In this document: positions 1-7,712 of the stretch, one piece after another
Layout: each line of letters begins with the position of its first letter
Numbering within the stretch: the first letter of the stretch is position 1
Origin: an uncultured Bdellovibrio sp.
GTDB taxonomy: Bacteria; Bdellovibrionota; Bdellovibrionia; Bdellovibrionales; Bdellovibrionaceae
Direction of reading: 5' to 3'
Length of the DNA: 9,172 nucleotides
Assembly: GCF_946478835.1 (NCBI RefSeq)
Contig: NZ_CAMLDV010000140.1
Span: forward strand, 1-9,172
Made by a program: the position numbers and the translations under genes
The notes under the pieces: generated by a model
Told to the model about the DNA's origin: nothing
The model's input: only the letters and a program-made list of their open reading frames with translations
Database searches by the model: none

Positions 1-3000
1 AGCTCTTTCACGAGAACGTTGAACGACTCTGGAAGTCCTGGCTCAAGGATGTTTTCACCTTTCACGATGCTTTCATACATACGAGTTCTTCCTGCCACGT
101 CATCTGACTTAACAGTGAGGAATTCTTGTAGTGAGTAAGCGGCACCGTAAGCTTCGATCGCCCAAACCTCCATCTCCCCGAGACGTTGGCCCCCGAACTG
201 TGCTTTACCGCCCAGTGGTTGCTGAGAAACGAGTGAGTAAGGTCCGATAGAACGAGCGTGGATCTTTTCTTCCACGAGATGGTGAAGCTTAAGCATGTAC
301 ATGATACCCACAGTAACTGGGTTCGTGAACGGCTCACCTGTACGACCATCGAATAGGATGGACTTACCAGATGTCGGAACTTGCGCTTTAGTGAGCAAGC
401 CTTTTACATCTGATTCACGAGCACCGTCGAAGACCGGTGTTCCTACGTGGATACCGTTCTTCATACGAGTTACCATTTGTTTCAATGAAGCATCGTCCGC
501 TTTATCAAGTTTTGCGGAGATATCAGTGTCATTGAAGATATCTTTCATTTCTGTACGAGCGTTTTCAGCATTCCACTTAGCCAAGTGTTCGCCGAGTTGT
601 TTACCCAAGTTGTGCGCAGCCCAACCCAAGTGAACCTCAAGGATCTGACCGATATTCATACGGGAAGGAACGCCCAGTGGGTTCAGAACCATGTCAACAG
701 GTGAACCGTCAGCTAGGTATGGCATGTCTTCCGCAGGTAATACTTTAGAAACGACACCCTTATTTCCGTGACGACCGGCGAACTTATCACCGACTTGCAT
801 TTTACGTTTGATAGCAACGTAAACTTTAACCATTTTGATAACGCCTGGAGGAAGCTCGTCACCTTTACGAAGGCGATCGATCTTCTCGTTGAATACCAAT
901 TTAACGGCATCAAGCTGGTTACGTGCATTGTCGATAATTTTGTTCACTTGGAATTCAAGGTCTTGCTCAAGTGGGATGTAGTTCAACAATTCAAATGGAA
1001 CTGTCTCTAGATCCGCCTCTGTGATGTCTTGACCTTTATTCAAAAGTTTTTGGCTTCCGTCTTCGTTCAAAAGAACGCCCGTTGTTGTTTTACCAACAAG
1101 GATGTCACGAAGTTTAGAGATCGCGTTATTTTTGATAACGTTTTGCTCTACAGCCAAGTCTTTTTCTAGTTTGCGTTTTTTCTCTTCGATGATTGAAGAC
1201 AAACGCTCATCGCGGTCCGCACCTTCACGAGAGTAAACTTGTGCGTCGATCACTGTTCCGTAAACGCCAGATGGCGCACGAAGTGATGTATCACGAACGT
1301 CGCCGGCTTTTTCACCGAAGATCGCTCTCAAAAGTTTTTCCTCTGGAGAAAGCTGAGTTTCACCTTTTGGAGTTACTTTACCAACAAGGATGAAGCCTGG
1401 ACGAACTTCCGCACCGATGCGGATGATACCAGAGCTGTCGAGGTCTTTAAGAGCCTCTTCACCAACGTTAGCGATATCGCGAGTGATCTCTTCCTTACCA
1501 AGTTTTGTATCACGCGCTACGCACTCGAACTCTTCGATGTGGATAGACGTGTAAACGTCGTCTTTCAACAAACGTTCAGAAATAAGGATGGAGTCCTCGA
1601 AGTTGTAACCTTGCCAAGGAGTGAACGCTACTAGGATGTTTTGACCTAGAGCCAACTCACCAAGCTCTGTAGAAGGACCGTCAGCGATGATGTCGCCTTT
1701 AGAAACCTTGTCACCTACAGTAACGATTGGTTTTTGGTTGAAGCATGTATTTTGATTTGTACGTTGGTACTTAGTGAGGTTGTAGATGTCTACGTTCGCA
1801 CCAAGCTCCCCGCCTTTTGCAAAACGGCGAACAACGATACGAGATGCATCGACTTCTTCAACGATACCGTCGTTTTGAACAACGACAGATGTACCAGAGT
1901 CACGAGCAACCAAACGCTCTACGCCTGTACCAACAAGTGGTGCGCGAGAACGCAACAATGGCACCGCTTGACGTTGCATGTTCGATCCCATCAAGGCACG
2001 GTTGGCGTCATCGTGCTCAAGGAATGGAATCAAAGAAGCTGCGATAGAAACGAGTTGTGACGGAGAAACGTCCATCAAAGCAACTTTGTCTTTATCTACG
2101 ATCTCATACTCACCATCACGACGAGTGATCGTCGTTGGAGTTTGGATCGCTTTGTTACCAGCTTCATCGCGTGCTGCTGGAGCAATGTGATGACCCGCTT
2201 CTTCCAAAGCAGATAGATAGTTAATGTCCTTAGAAACATTACCGTGATCAACTTTGCGGTACGGAGTCTCAATGAAACCGTAGTTGTTGATACGAGCGTA
2301 AGTCGCCAAAGAGGCGATCAAACCGATGTTTGGACCCTCTGGAGTTTCAATTGGGCAGATACGACCGTAGTGCGTAGGATGTACGTCACGCACTTCGAAA
2401 CCTGCACGGTCACGAGTCAAACCACCAGGGCCGAGAGCTGACAAACGACGTTTGTGAGTGATCTCTGACAATGGATTTGTTTGGTCCATGAACTGTGACA
2501 ATTGAGAAGAACCGAAGAATTCTTTAACAACCGCGTTCACTGGTTTCGCGTTGACTAGATCGTGAGGCATCATTGTCTCAACATCTTGAAGAGACATACG
2601 TTCACGGATCGCGCGCTCCATACGAACGAGACCGATACGGTATTGGTTCTCAAGCAACTCACCTACGGAACGAACACGACGGTTACCCAGGTGATCGATA
2701 TCATCGATAACGCCGCGACCGTTTTTAAGGTCGATCAAAGTTTTAATAGTGCTCAAGATATCTTTGTGAGTGAGTGTTCTGTGTGAAGGAGGGCACTCAT
2801 CCATAGAAATACCGAATCTGTGGTTGATCTTAATACGACCAACTTCAGACAAATCGTAAGTTTCTGGATCGAAGAACAAACGACCGAAGAATGTCGTAGC
2901 TGCTTCCAAAGTTGGAGGCTCACCAGGACGAAGGCGTTTGTAAATCTCAACAAGTGATTCTTCTTTGTTAGATACTTTATCAACCAACAATGTGTTGCGA

Positions 3001-4070
3001 AGGTAAGGACCTACAGTCAAACCGTCGAAGAAGATCATGAAGAAACGATCGATACCGGCTTCGATAGAACGCTTGATGATTGCAGAGTTCAACTCAGCAT
3101 TCGCATCAGCGATGATCTCACCAGTAGATTCGTCGATAAGAGGTTTCGCCAAAACTTTTCCGTCAAGGTCGTTTGGCTCAACTTCAAGCTCAGTGATGTT
3201 AAGATCTTTGATCTTCTTAACGATCGCACGAGTGATACGACGACCCGCTTTTACAAGCGCTTCGCCGGATTTTGGATCAACGATATCAGTCAAAGCTCTT
3301 TGGCCTGACATTCTTTCGATGTCCAACTTACGGAACAACTTGCCGCCTTTAACGTAAACTTCGTCAAGGTCGTAGAAGTATTCAAGAAGTTGTTCAGCGT
3401 TGTAACCCAATGCTTTCAAAAGAATTGTCACAGGGAATTTACGACGACGATCGATACGAACGTGGATCAAATCTTTTTGGTCAAACTCAGCATCCAACCA
3501 TGAACCACGGTAAGGAATCACGCGCGCAGAGTAGATCAATTTACCAGAAGCATTGTTCTTACCACCATCGTGATCGAAGAACACACCTGGAGAACGGTGC
3601 AACTGAGAAACAACAACGCGCTCAGTACCGTTGATGATGAAAGAACCGTTAGCAGTCATCAATGGGATTTCGCCCAAGTAAACTTCTTGTTCTTTTACGT
3701 CACGGATAGAACGTGCTTCAGTTTCTTCGTCAACGTCGAATACGATCAGACGAAGAGTCACCTTGATTGGCGCAGCGAAAGTCATACCACGTTGACGGCA
3801 CTCGTCCACGTCGTACTTAGCTGGCTCTAGAGTGTAAGATACAAACTCAAGGCTTGCAGTGTTGTTGAAGTCTGTGATTGGGAACACAGATTTGAAAACG
3901 CCATTGAGACCAGCTTCGCCACGGCGATCTGGATCCATATCTTTTTGAATGAAAGCTTCGTAAGAAGACTTCTGCAACTCAATCAGATTTGGGATATCAA
4001 TGACTTGCTTATTTTTCGCGAATGACTTTCTAACTCGAATGTTAGAAGCCGTAACTGGAGTTTTTTCCAA
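1..4070 (-). CDS. rpoB: RNA polymerase beta subunit (3' end cut by window)
   Basis: This is the beta subunit of RNA polymerase, which with beta' forms the catalytic core and carries the rifampicin pocket. The frame is open from 4070 to the left edge (1356 complete codons). It stops within a motif reading [14 protein letters not shown], which in E. coli lies about a dozen residues before the C-terminus, so nearly the whole protein is present. Residues 518-546 match the rifampicin region: the counterparts of E. coli Q513, D516, H526, R529 and S531 are Q526, D529, H539, R542 and S544, all unchanged. The active-site lysines corresponding to K1065 and K1073 are K1088 and K1096, followed by AGRHGNKG. 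The start chosen is TTG at 4070-4068, with GGAG (4077-4080) six bases upstream; the protein then begins [17 protein letters not shown]. An in-frame GTG at 4130 has no comparable ribosome site. rpoC presumably follows outside the window. The gene is separated from rplL by a reversed gene, which is unusual. Confidence 0.98.
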   Translation of the reverse strand, partial: MEKTPVTASNIRVRKSFAKNKQVIDIPNLIELQKSSYEAFIQKDMDPDRRGEAGLNGVFKSVFPITDFNNTASLEFVSYTLEPAKYDVDECRQRGMTFAAPIKVTLRLIVFDVDEETEARSIRDVKEQEVYLGEIPLMTANGSFIINGTERVVVSQLHRSPGVFFDHDGGKNNASGKLIYSARVIPYRGSWLDAEFDQKDLIHVRIDRRRKFPVTILLKALGYNAEQLLEYFYDLDEVYVKGGKLFRKLDIERMSGQRALTDIVDPKSGEALVKAGRRITRAIVKKIKDLNITELEVEPNDLDGKVLAKPLIDESTGEIIADANAELNSAIIKRSIEAGIDRFFMIFFDGLTVGPYLRNTLLVDKVSNKEESLVEIYKRLRPGEPPTLEAATTFFGRLFFDPETYDLSEVGRIKINHRFGISMDECPPSHRTLTHKDILSTIKTLIDLKNGRGVIDDIDHLGNRRVRSVGELLENQYRIGLVRMERAIRERMSLQDVETMMPHDLVNAKPVNAVVKEFFGSSQLSQFMDQTNPLSEITHKRRLSALGPGGLTRDRAGFEVRDVHPTHYGRICPIETPEGPNIGLIASLATYARINNYGFIETPYRKVDHGNVSKDINYLSALEEAGHHIAPAARDEAGNKAIQTPTTITRRDGEYEIVDKDKVALMDVSPSQLVSIAASLIPFLEHDDANRALMGSNMQRQAVPLLRSRAPLVGTGVERLVARDSGTSVVVQNDGIVEEVDASRIVVRRFAKGGELGANVDIYNLTKYQRTNQNTCFNQKPIVTVGDKVSKGDIIADGPSTELGELALGQNILVAFTPWQGYNFEDSILISERLLKDDVYTSIHIEEFECVARDTKLGKEEITRDIANVGEEALKDLDSSGIIRIGAEVRPGFILVGKVTPKGETQLSPEEKLLRAIFGEKAGDVRDTSLRAPSGVYGTVIDAQVYSREGADRDERLSSIIEEKKRKLEKDLAVEQNVIKNNAISKLRDILVGKTTTGVLLNEDGSQKLLNKGQDITEADLETVPFELLNYIPLEQDLEFQVNKIIDNARNQLDAVKLVFNEKIDRLRKGDELPPGVIKMVKVYVAIKRKMQVGDKFAGRHGNKGVVSKVLPAEDMPYLADGSPVDMVLNPLGVPSRMNIGQILEVHLGWAAHNLGKQLGEHLAKWNAENARTEMKDIFNDTDISAKLDKADDASLKQMVTRMKNGIHVGTPVFDGARESDVKGLLTKAQVPTSGKSILFDGRTGEPFTNPVTVGIMYMLKLHHLVEEKIHARSIGPYSLVSQQPLGGKAQFGGQRLGEMEVWAIEAYGAAYSLQEFLTVKSDDVAGRTRMYESIVKGENILEPGLPESFNVLVKE

Positions 4071-4230
4071 TGTACTCTCCGTGATAAGAAAATCGGATAT
4101 TCGCTTCGGGGGGAATATTCCAAGGCCCACATTAAATAAAAGACAAGCAATTCAAACTACCGGAAGTTTTGAAGAAATCAAGTGTTTCTAGTGGTTTTTG
4201 GCACTATTCCAGGCAGAGTGAAAACAGCCA

Positions 4231-4258
4231 ATTATACATAGCGTCAACCACCTCGCAA
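4231..4258 (-). promoter_or_regulatory. Probable rpoB promoter
   Basis: On the minus strand there is a perfect -10 TATAAT (4231-4236) with a -35-like TTGCGA (4253-4258, 4 of 6 matches to TTGACA) 16 bases upstream. The start of transcription would fall near 4224, giving a leader of roughly 155 bases before the TTG start. A promoter is expected here because the gene on the other side is transcribed in the opposite direction, so rpoB cannot be read through from rplL. A small hairpin, ACGGA/TCCGT (4266-4281), lies just upstream. Confidence 0.55.
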
Positions 4259-4296
4259 CCCCGAAACGGAATTTTCTCCGTCACTTAGTCCGGAAC

Positions 4297-4325
4297 TTGT
4301 CAAAGAACATGTCCACGCCTACCCT
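4297..4325 (+). promoter_or_regulatory. Possible promoter of the lipoprotein gene
   Basis: On the plus strand TTGTCA (4297-4302) is followed after 17 bases by TACCCT (4320-4325). The -35 is good (5 of 6) but the -10 is weak (3 of 6). Transcription would start near 4332, leaving a very short leader that still contains the AGGAG ribosome site. No better candidate was seen between 4071 and 4347. This is an inference from spacing only. Confidence 0.25.
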
Positions 4326-4347
4326 AAAAGCACCCTTTAGGAGACTT

Positions 4348-5091
4348 ATGAAAGCATTATTCGGATTTGCACTACTTGTTTTGGTATCAGGATGCTCACA
4401 TACGATCAATTTTAGAGCTTCTCACTTCGCTGTTCCAGTCACAGGCGAAAATCAATGGAGCGGTCACATCGCTGGAGTTGGCTCGGCCGTCACAAAAATC
4501 ACGGTTGTGAATGACATCACGTCAAATCCGCCGACAAGAAGCTCTCTTAAAGTGAACGAAGACGTGGATGTGGGTGATCTAATGATGATTAATAATATCG
4601 GAGTCGACGCGAGCCTTACAGTTTTTAAGGCAACAGACATCACCCTAGATAATTCTCTGTTCGGCCTACGCTACCAATTCTTGAACCACGGCGCAGGCCC
4701 ACAAAACTGGGTCGCCAGCATCCAGGGAGCGTACGGAGAAAGAACAACTTCCAAATCCCAAGATTCAGGCAGCAGCGAATCCAAGGCAGAATCCAAAGTA
4801 AAAACCGCCCAAGCGGGCCTCAGCTTAGGCTATAAGCTAGAAAAAATAGTTCCTTATATTTCCTATATTTACGAATCAAACGAAGTAAAAACGGATGTTA
4901 CAAACCCACACGGAAGCTTCGGCCCCTACAACGACAAAGGAATCCACCAATACTACTCCATCGGCTTAACATCCTACGGAAAAGGCATAGTCTACGGAAT
5001 CGAATACAGCCGCTTAAGTATTGACTGGGACAGAGCCAACAACATCGAAGGCCAAGACGCAATGGCAGTAAAACTGGGATTTGCTTGGTAA
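4348..5091 (+). CDS. Outer-membrane beta-barrel-like lipoprotein, function unknown
   Basis: I do not recognise a named family. From ATG 4348 the product is 247 residues. AGGAG (4339-4343) supports this start; a longer frame from TTG 4297 would put a 17-residue tail before the signal peptide and has no better ribosome site. Residues 1-15 form a short lipoprotein signal with K2, a hydrophobic stretch (LFGFALLVLV) and the lipobox VSGC, so Cys16 should be lipidated. Ser at +2 fits outer-membrane sorting. The mature part has several strand-like segments with alternating polar and hydrophobic/aromatic residues (about 103-112, 121-130, 153-162, 168-176, 199-209, 213-226, 239-247), a polar Ser/Lys-rich loop at 133-152, and ends in GFAW, an aromatic C-terminus typical of barrel proteins. 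A lipidated small barrel is therefore inferred. It runs against rplL and away from rpoB, and its job is probably unrelated to theirs. Confidence 0.85.
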   Translation: MKALFGFALLVLVSGCSHTINFRASHFAVPVTGENQWSGHIAGVGSAVTKITVVNDITSNPPTRSSLKVNEDVDVGDLMMINNIGVDASLTVFKATDITLDNSLFGLRYQFLNHGAGPQNWVASIQGAYGERTTSKSQDSGSSESKAESKVKTAQAGLSLGYKLEKIVPYISYIYESNEVKTDVTNPHGSFGPYNDKGIHQYYSIGLTSYGKGIVYGIEYSRLSIDWDRANNIEGQDAMAVKLGFAW

Positions 5092-5214
5092 AACAACGGC
5101 GCGCCAAGCGCCCAGATACCTAAGACACCAAGCAGACTTACTTTAAGTAATTTCCCTCAAAGAAAACTAAGCCCTGAGAACAAGTTTTGTTTAATGAAGA
5201 CTTGAAAGCAAGGA

Positions 5215-5342
5215 GCCTTGAAATAGTAAATGGCTAACTTCATTTTTCAGACCTCCGGCCCCGCAGGATGCGGTATCCAAGGCCGGCGAGCGCCGGAAGC
5301 GCGCGTCTGAAAAATGAAGTTAGCCATTTACTATTTTAAGGC
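5215..5342. repeat. Long inverted repeat (32-bp perfect arms, 52-base loop)
   Basis: Bases 5221-5252 and 5305-5336 are perfect reverse complements over 32 bp. Allowing one G-T wobble (5220/5337), the arms extend to 5215 and 5342, about 38 bp. The arms are AT-rich and contain GGCTAAC/GTTAGCC. The 52-base loop (5253-5304) is strikingly GC-rich and has its own stems: CCGGCC (5255-5260) with GGCCGG (5281-5286), enclosing CCGCA-GGA-TGCGG (5261-5273); or alternatively CCGGCG-AG-CGCCGG (5283-5296). On RNA from either strand this would be a very stable hairpin. It lies between convergent genes, so it could block read-through, be an RNase III target, or be a small non-coding mobile element. No transposase or clear target-site duplication is seen. 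Confidence 0.9.
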
Positions 5343-5366
5343 GGCCCCGTTATCAACGAAGACCCA

Positions 5367-5404
5367 TAAAAAAGCAAAAAGCCCCTGGAATAACCAGAGG
5401 CTTT
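5367..5404 (-). terminator. Intrinsic terminator after rplL
   Basis: On the minus strand an 11-bp stem, AAAGCCTCTGG / CCAGGGGCTTT with one wobble pair (5378-5388 and 5394-5404), has a five-base loop TTATT. It is followed by a T-rich tail, TTTTTGCTTTTTTA. It lies 28 bases after the rplL stop and ends the ribosomal-protein operon before the reversed lipoprotein gene. The plus-strand side has no T-tract, so it should act only on minus-strand transcripts. Confidence 0.9.
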
Positions 5405-5431
5405 CGGCATGTTCTCGAATGAGAGCAAAAA

Positions 5432-5800
5432 CTACTTAACAGTAACTTTCGCGCCTGCAGCTTCAAGAGCTTTTTTGATTTTCTCAGCGTCTTCTTTAGT
5501 AGCGCCTTCTTTAACTGCTTTTCCGCCAGCTTCAACAAGAGCTTTAGCTTCAGCAAGACCCAAACCAGTCAAACCACGTACTTCTTTGATTACGTTGATT
5601 TTGTTCGCGCCTGCATCAACCAAGATAACGTCGAAAGCAGTTTTTTCTTCAACAGCAGCAGCAGGACCAGCGCCAGCAGCAGCTACAGGAGCAGCAGCAG
5701 AAACGCCCCATTTTTCTTCAAGCATTTTTACAAGTTCAGCGATCTCAAGAACTGTTTTTTGAGACAACGCATCAACCAATTGATCGTTAGTTAGAGACAT
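5432..5800 (-). CDS. rplL: 50S ribosomal protein L7/L12
   Basis: L7/L12 forms the mobile ribosomal stalk on L10 and recruits and stimulates the translational GTPases. The 122-residue product is close to the usual 120. Residues 1-33 form the dimerising N-terminal domain ([20 protein letters not shown]). Residues 34-52 are the flexible Ala/Gly/Pro hinge. Residues 53-122 are the C-terminal factor-binding domain, with FDVIL, the K-rich helix [20 protein letters not shown] and the ending AGAKVTVK. The ATG at 5800 has GGAGG (5808-5812) seven to eight bases upstream, within a palindrome (listed separately). It follows rplJ after 57 bases, as part of the rplJL unit, and is closed by the terminator at 5367-5404. 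Confidence 0.98.
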   Translation of the reverse strand: MSLTNDQLVDALSQKTVLEIAELVKMLEEKWGVSAAAPVAAAGAGPAAAVEEKTAFDVILVDAGANKINVIKEVRGLTGLGLAEAKALVEAGGKAVKEGATKEDAEKIKKALEAAGAKVTVK

Positions 5801-5806
5801 TTTTAA

Positions 5807-5820
5807 ATCCTCCAGAGGAT
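5807..5820 (-). promoter_or_regulatory. rplL ribosome binding site within a palindrome
   Basis: The minus strand reads ATCCTC-TG-GAGGAT just before rplL, so the GGAGG ribosome site can pair with the CCTC immediately upstream (5-6 bp, loop of 2-4). This could lower rplL initiation or be opened by ribosomes leaving rplJ. The stem is short and its effect is inferred. Confidence 0.5.
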
Positions 5821-5857
5821 AAAATTATTTATTAATTCAATTTATAGCGCCGCAAGC

Positions 5858-6382
5858 TTATGCCTGAGGAGCTTCTTCAGTAGTAGCACCGCCACCAAGT
5901 TTCTCAGCGTAAGCATTCAAGCATCTAGCAAGTGCAGAACCTGCACCCAATAGTGTACCGAGGAACATAGCGCGAAGTTGGTCTTTGCCAGGAAGAGTCG
6001 CCAAGAATTTAATTTTAGCGTCATCCAAAGCTTCGCCATCCATAACACCAGACTTGATTTGAAGAACTTCTACGTCCTTAGCAAATTCAGCAAGTGTTTT
6101 AGCTGTAGCGTTCACTTCACCGTATGAGAATACGATGGCGTTAGTACCTTTCATTGAATTAGCAAATGCTTTTTCAATAGCTGGGTGATCTTTGAACGCT
6201 CTCTTCGCAAGAGTGTTACGAACAACCTTCATCTCTGATTCAGCAGCATTCAATTTTTTGCGCAAAGTAGTAACTTGCTCAACCTTGATGCCCTTGAAGT
6301 CGACGATGAAGGCTCCTTTAGCTTTACCGAACTTTTCAGTGATAAGCTTAATCTCTTGCTCTTTATCTGCGCGAGTGATCAT
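5858..6382 (-). CDS. rplJ: 50S ribosomal protein L10
   Basis: L10 anchors L7/L12 dimers to 23S rRNA at the stalk base, and the L10-L12 complex represses its own mRNA. The 174-residue product is near the usual size (E. coli 165). Residues 1-105 contain the conserved N-terminal rRNA-binding domain: [32 protein letters not shown], the [11 protein letters not shown] element at 53-63, and the KGTNAIVFS strand. Residues 135-163 form the long C-terminal helix that binds L12 dimers, followed by a flexible Gly/Thr/Glu tail. The ATG at 6382 is preceded by GGAGG (6390-6394) at about seven bases. Upstream is a structured leader that fits L10 autoregulation, and rplL follows. Confidence 0.98.
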   Translation of the reverse strand: MITRADKEQEIKLITEKFGKAKGAFIVDFKGIKVEQVTTLRKKLNAAESEMKVVRNTLAKRAFKDHPAIEKAFANSMKGTNAIVFSYGEVNATAKTLAEFAKDVEVLQIKSGVMDGEALDDAKIKFLATLPGKDQLRAMFLGTLLGAGSALARCLNAYAEKLGGGATTEEAPQA

Positions 6383-6407
6383 GTGTGAGCCTCCTTTCGT
6401 TAGATTT

Positions 6408-6433
6408 AAGTTCCCCGTTTGACCGGAGAACCT
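6408..6433 (-). promoter_or_regulatory. Hairpin between L10 leader core and rplJ start
   Basis: On the minus strand AGGTTCTCCG (6424-6433) pairs with CGGGGAACTT (6408-6417), a 10-bp stem with two wobble pairs and a six-base loop GTCAAA. No T-tract follows, so it is not a standard terminator. It ends 13 bases before the rplJ GGAGG and may position or regulate that site as part of the L10 leader. Confidence 0.55.
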
Positions 6434-6437
6434 TTGT

Positions 6438-6526
6438 GCGAATCAGGTCGGCTTTGCCTTATCTCGGTAGGCCCCGCACAGTCGCGGGATTAGATCCACT
6501 AAAAGAAACCTACTGTCTCTGATCGC
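6438..6526 (-). ncRNA. L10 (rplJ) mRNA leader, autoregulatory
   Basis: The minus-strand RNA folds as a branched element. A closing stem GCGATCAG (6519-6526) pairs with CTGATTCGC (6438-6446) with one bulged T. Within it GTAGG pairs with CCTAC, enclosing a CCCGC/GCGGG hairpin, and a small GGC-AAA-GCC hairpin follows after CCGAGATAA. The AGACAGTAGGT and CCTACCGAGAT segments resemble the known bacterial L10 leader, where the L10-L12 complex binds and represses rplJL translation. The position directly upstream of rplJ fits. Identification is by remembered motif and folding by eye, not by a covariance-model search. Confidence 0.75.
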
Positions 6527-6534
6527 AATTAAAA

Positions 6535-6563
6535 ATTATATTTACTCAGCAGAACCAGTTGCA
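6535..6563 (-). promoter_or_regulatory. Possible internal promoter for rplJL
   Basis: A perfect TATAAT (6535-6540, minus strand) overlaps the region just after the rplA stop. The -35 region near 6558-6563 (TGCAAC) is poor. A start near 6528 would place the first transcribed bases right at the closing stem of the L10 leader. E. coli also has a separate rplJ promoter around this position. The -10 and its placement are the evidence; the weak -35 is the main doubt. Confidence 0.45.
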
Positions 6564-7249
6564 GCTGCAGCCGCATTTGGTTCAATTTTCACACCAGGAC
6601 CCATAGTTGAAGCTACGGAGATAGTGCGAAGGTAGATACCTTTAGAAGATGCTGGTTTCGCTTTAACGATCGCGCCCAAAAGAGCCATGAAGTTATCACG
6701 AAGTTTAGCATCGCCCATAGATTTCTTACCGATACCAGCGTGTACGATACCTGCTTTATCAACGCGGAAATCAAGCTTACCTTTTTTCTCGGCAGCAACT
6801 GCTTCACCAACGTTCATAGTTACAGTACCTACTTTTGGATTCGGCATCAAACCACGAGGTCCAAGGATTTTAGCAACTTTAGAAACAGTCGCCATCATGT
6901 CTGGAGTCGCGATACATTTATCGAAATCCAACCAACCTTCTTGGATTTTCGCTACTAGGTCGTCTGCGCCAACAAAGTCAGCACCTGCGTTTTTCGCTTC
7001 AGCCTCTTTAGGGCCTTTTGCGAAAACAACAACCTTAACGTTTTTACCAAGACCGTGAGGCAAAGAGATCGCGCCACGTACTTGTTGATCAGATTGCTTA
7101 GGGTCAATACCCAAGCGCAAAGCTACGTCGATAGATTCATCAAATTTAGCTGGAGCTGTCGCTACCACAAGTTTGAATGCTTCTTCAACAGAGTATTTTT
7201 TTTGAGAATCAACCTTCTTAGAGGCTGCTTCGAATTTCTTACCTGCCAT
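6542..7249 (-). CDS. rplA: 50S ribosomal protein L1
   Basis: L1 forms the mobile L1 stalk of the large subunit, which moves with deacylated tRNA in the E site; in many bacteria it also represses rplKA translation. The 235-residue product matches the family length (E. coli 234). Residues 1-65 and about 160-230 form domain I, with FDESIDVALRLGIDPKQSDQ near the start. Residues 66-159 form domain II. The L1 signature ILGPRGLMPNPKVGTVT is at 128-144. The ATG at 7249 is nine bases after the rplK stop, and its ribosome site AGGGG overlaps that TAG stop, so the two genes are probably translationally coupled. The protein ends in an Ala-rich tail. rplJ follows after the L10 leader. Confidence 0.98.
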   Translation of the reverse strand: MAGKKFEAASKKVDSQKKYSVEEAFKLVVATAPAKFDESIDVALRLGIDPKQSDQQVRGAISLPHGLGKNVKVVVFAKGPKEAEAKNAGADFVGADDLVAKIQEGWLDFDKCIATPDMMATVSKVAKILGPRGLMPNPKVGTVTMNVGEAVAAEKKGKLDFRVDKAGIVHAGIGKKSMGDAKLRDNFMALLGAIVKAKPASSKGIYLRTISVASTMGPGVKIEPNAAAAATGSAE

Positions 7250-7258
7250 ACATCACCC

Positions 7259-7681
7259 CTATGCGATATCGATGCCCATGCTCTTAGCTGTACCGGCAAC
7301 TTGTGACATTGCTGATTCAACTTTCAAGCAGTTCAAATCAGGCAATTTCGTTGTAGCGATTTGCTTGATTTGATCGTTATTGATTTTGCCTACTTTGTCT
7401 TTTTGAGGCTGTTTTGAGCCTGATTCAAGCTTCAACGCCTTTTTGATCAAAGAAGACACCGGTGGTGTTTTTGTGATGAAAGTAAACGATCTGTCTTGGT
7501 AAACAGTGATGATGATAGGGATGATGCTATCACCCAACGCTTGTGTACGAGCGTTGAACTGCTTACAGAATTCCATGATGTTTACCCCGTGCTGTCCAAG
7601 TGCCGGTCCAACGGGAGGAGCTGGATTAGCTTTCCCTGCCGGTATTTGCAGCTTGATCATTCCTGTAACTTTTTTTGCCAT
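7259..7681 (-). CDS. rplK: 50S ribosomal protein L11
   Basis: L11 binds the 1070 region of 23S rRNA in the GTPase-associated centre, next to the L10/L12 stalk, and is the usual target site of thiostrepton. The chosen start is ATG 7681, giving [20 protein letters not shown] and 140 residues (E. coli 142). An upstream TTG at 7696 would add five residues but would swallow the AGGAG ribosome site that lies six bases before the ATG. The N-terminal domain has the proline-rich thiostrepton-site helix ([20 protein letters not shown], 20-39). The C-terminal RNA-binding domain runs from about 72, starting [12 protein letters not shown], to [12 protein letters not shown]. It is followed directly by rplA and preceded by a hairpin-bearing gap after nusG. 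Confidence 0.98.
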
Positions 7682-7712
7682 GACCCACTCCTGCAAGAGG
7701 TTTGTTAATAAG

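Larger units (their letters stand above)
5092..5431. other. Intergenic region between convergent genes
   Basis: These 340 bases separate the 3' ends of the lipoprotein gene and rplL. No credible gene is present. Just after the lipoprotein stop, GGCGC-GCCAA-GCGCC (5098-5112) can form a 5-bp hairpin but has no T-tract, so it is at best a weak terminator. The rest holds the large inverted repeat (5215-5342) and the rplL terminator (5367-5404), listed separately. Bases 5113-5214 show nothing else that I can support. Confidence 0.8.

Noticed and set aside
1734..2060. Plus-strand open frames opposite rpoB (for example 108 codons here)
   Set aside because: rpoB is continuously conserved on the other strand; these frames have no ribosome sites or family features.
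4297..4347. Longer TTG start for the lipoprotein
   Set aside because: It would place 17 residues before a textbook lipoprotein signal, and the ribosome site AGGAG fits ATG 4348.
5215..5342. Integron attC site (arms hold GGCTAAC and GTTAGCC)
   Set aside because: The core sites do not fit RYYYAAC and GTTRRRY at the variable positions, the arms are perfectly paired without the usual extrahelical bases, and there is no integrase or cassette array.
5409..5762. Plus-strand open frame of 117 codons opposite rplL
   Set aside because: It is a mirror of the Ala-rich rplL codons, lacks a ribosome site, and shows no independent protein features.
5801..5857. Internal rplL promoter in the AT-rich rplJ-rplL gap
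   Set aside because: TATAAA and TAAATA strings occur, but no -35 with acceptable spacing and sequence was found; AT-richness alone explains them.
6687..7058. Plus-strand open frame of 123 codons opposite rplA
   Set aside because: It lies fully inside the clearly coding rplA on the other strand, with no ribosome site or recognisable domain.
7250..7258. L1 repressor site at the rplK-rplA junction (GGGGTGATG)
   Set aside because: The string is simply the rplA ribosome site overlapping the rplK stop; no supporting stem was found.
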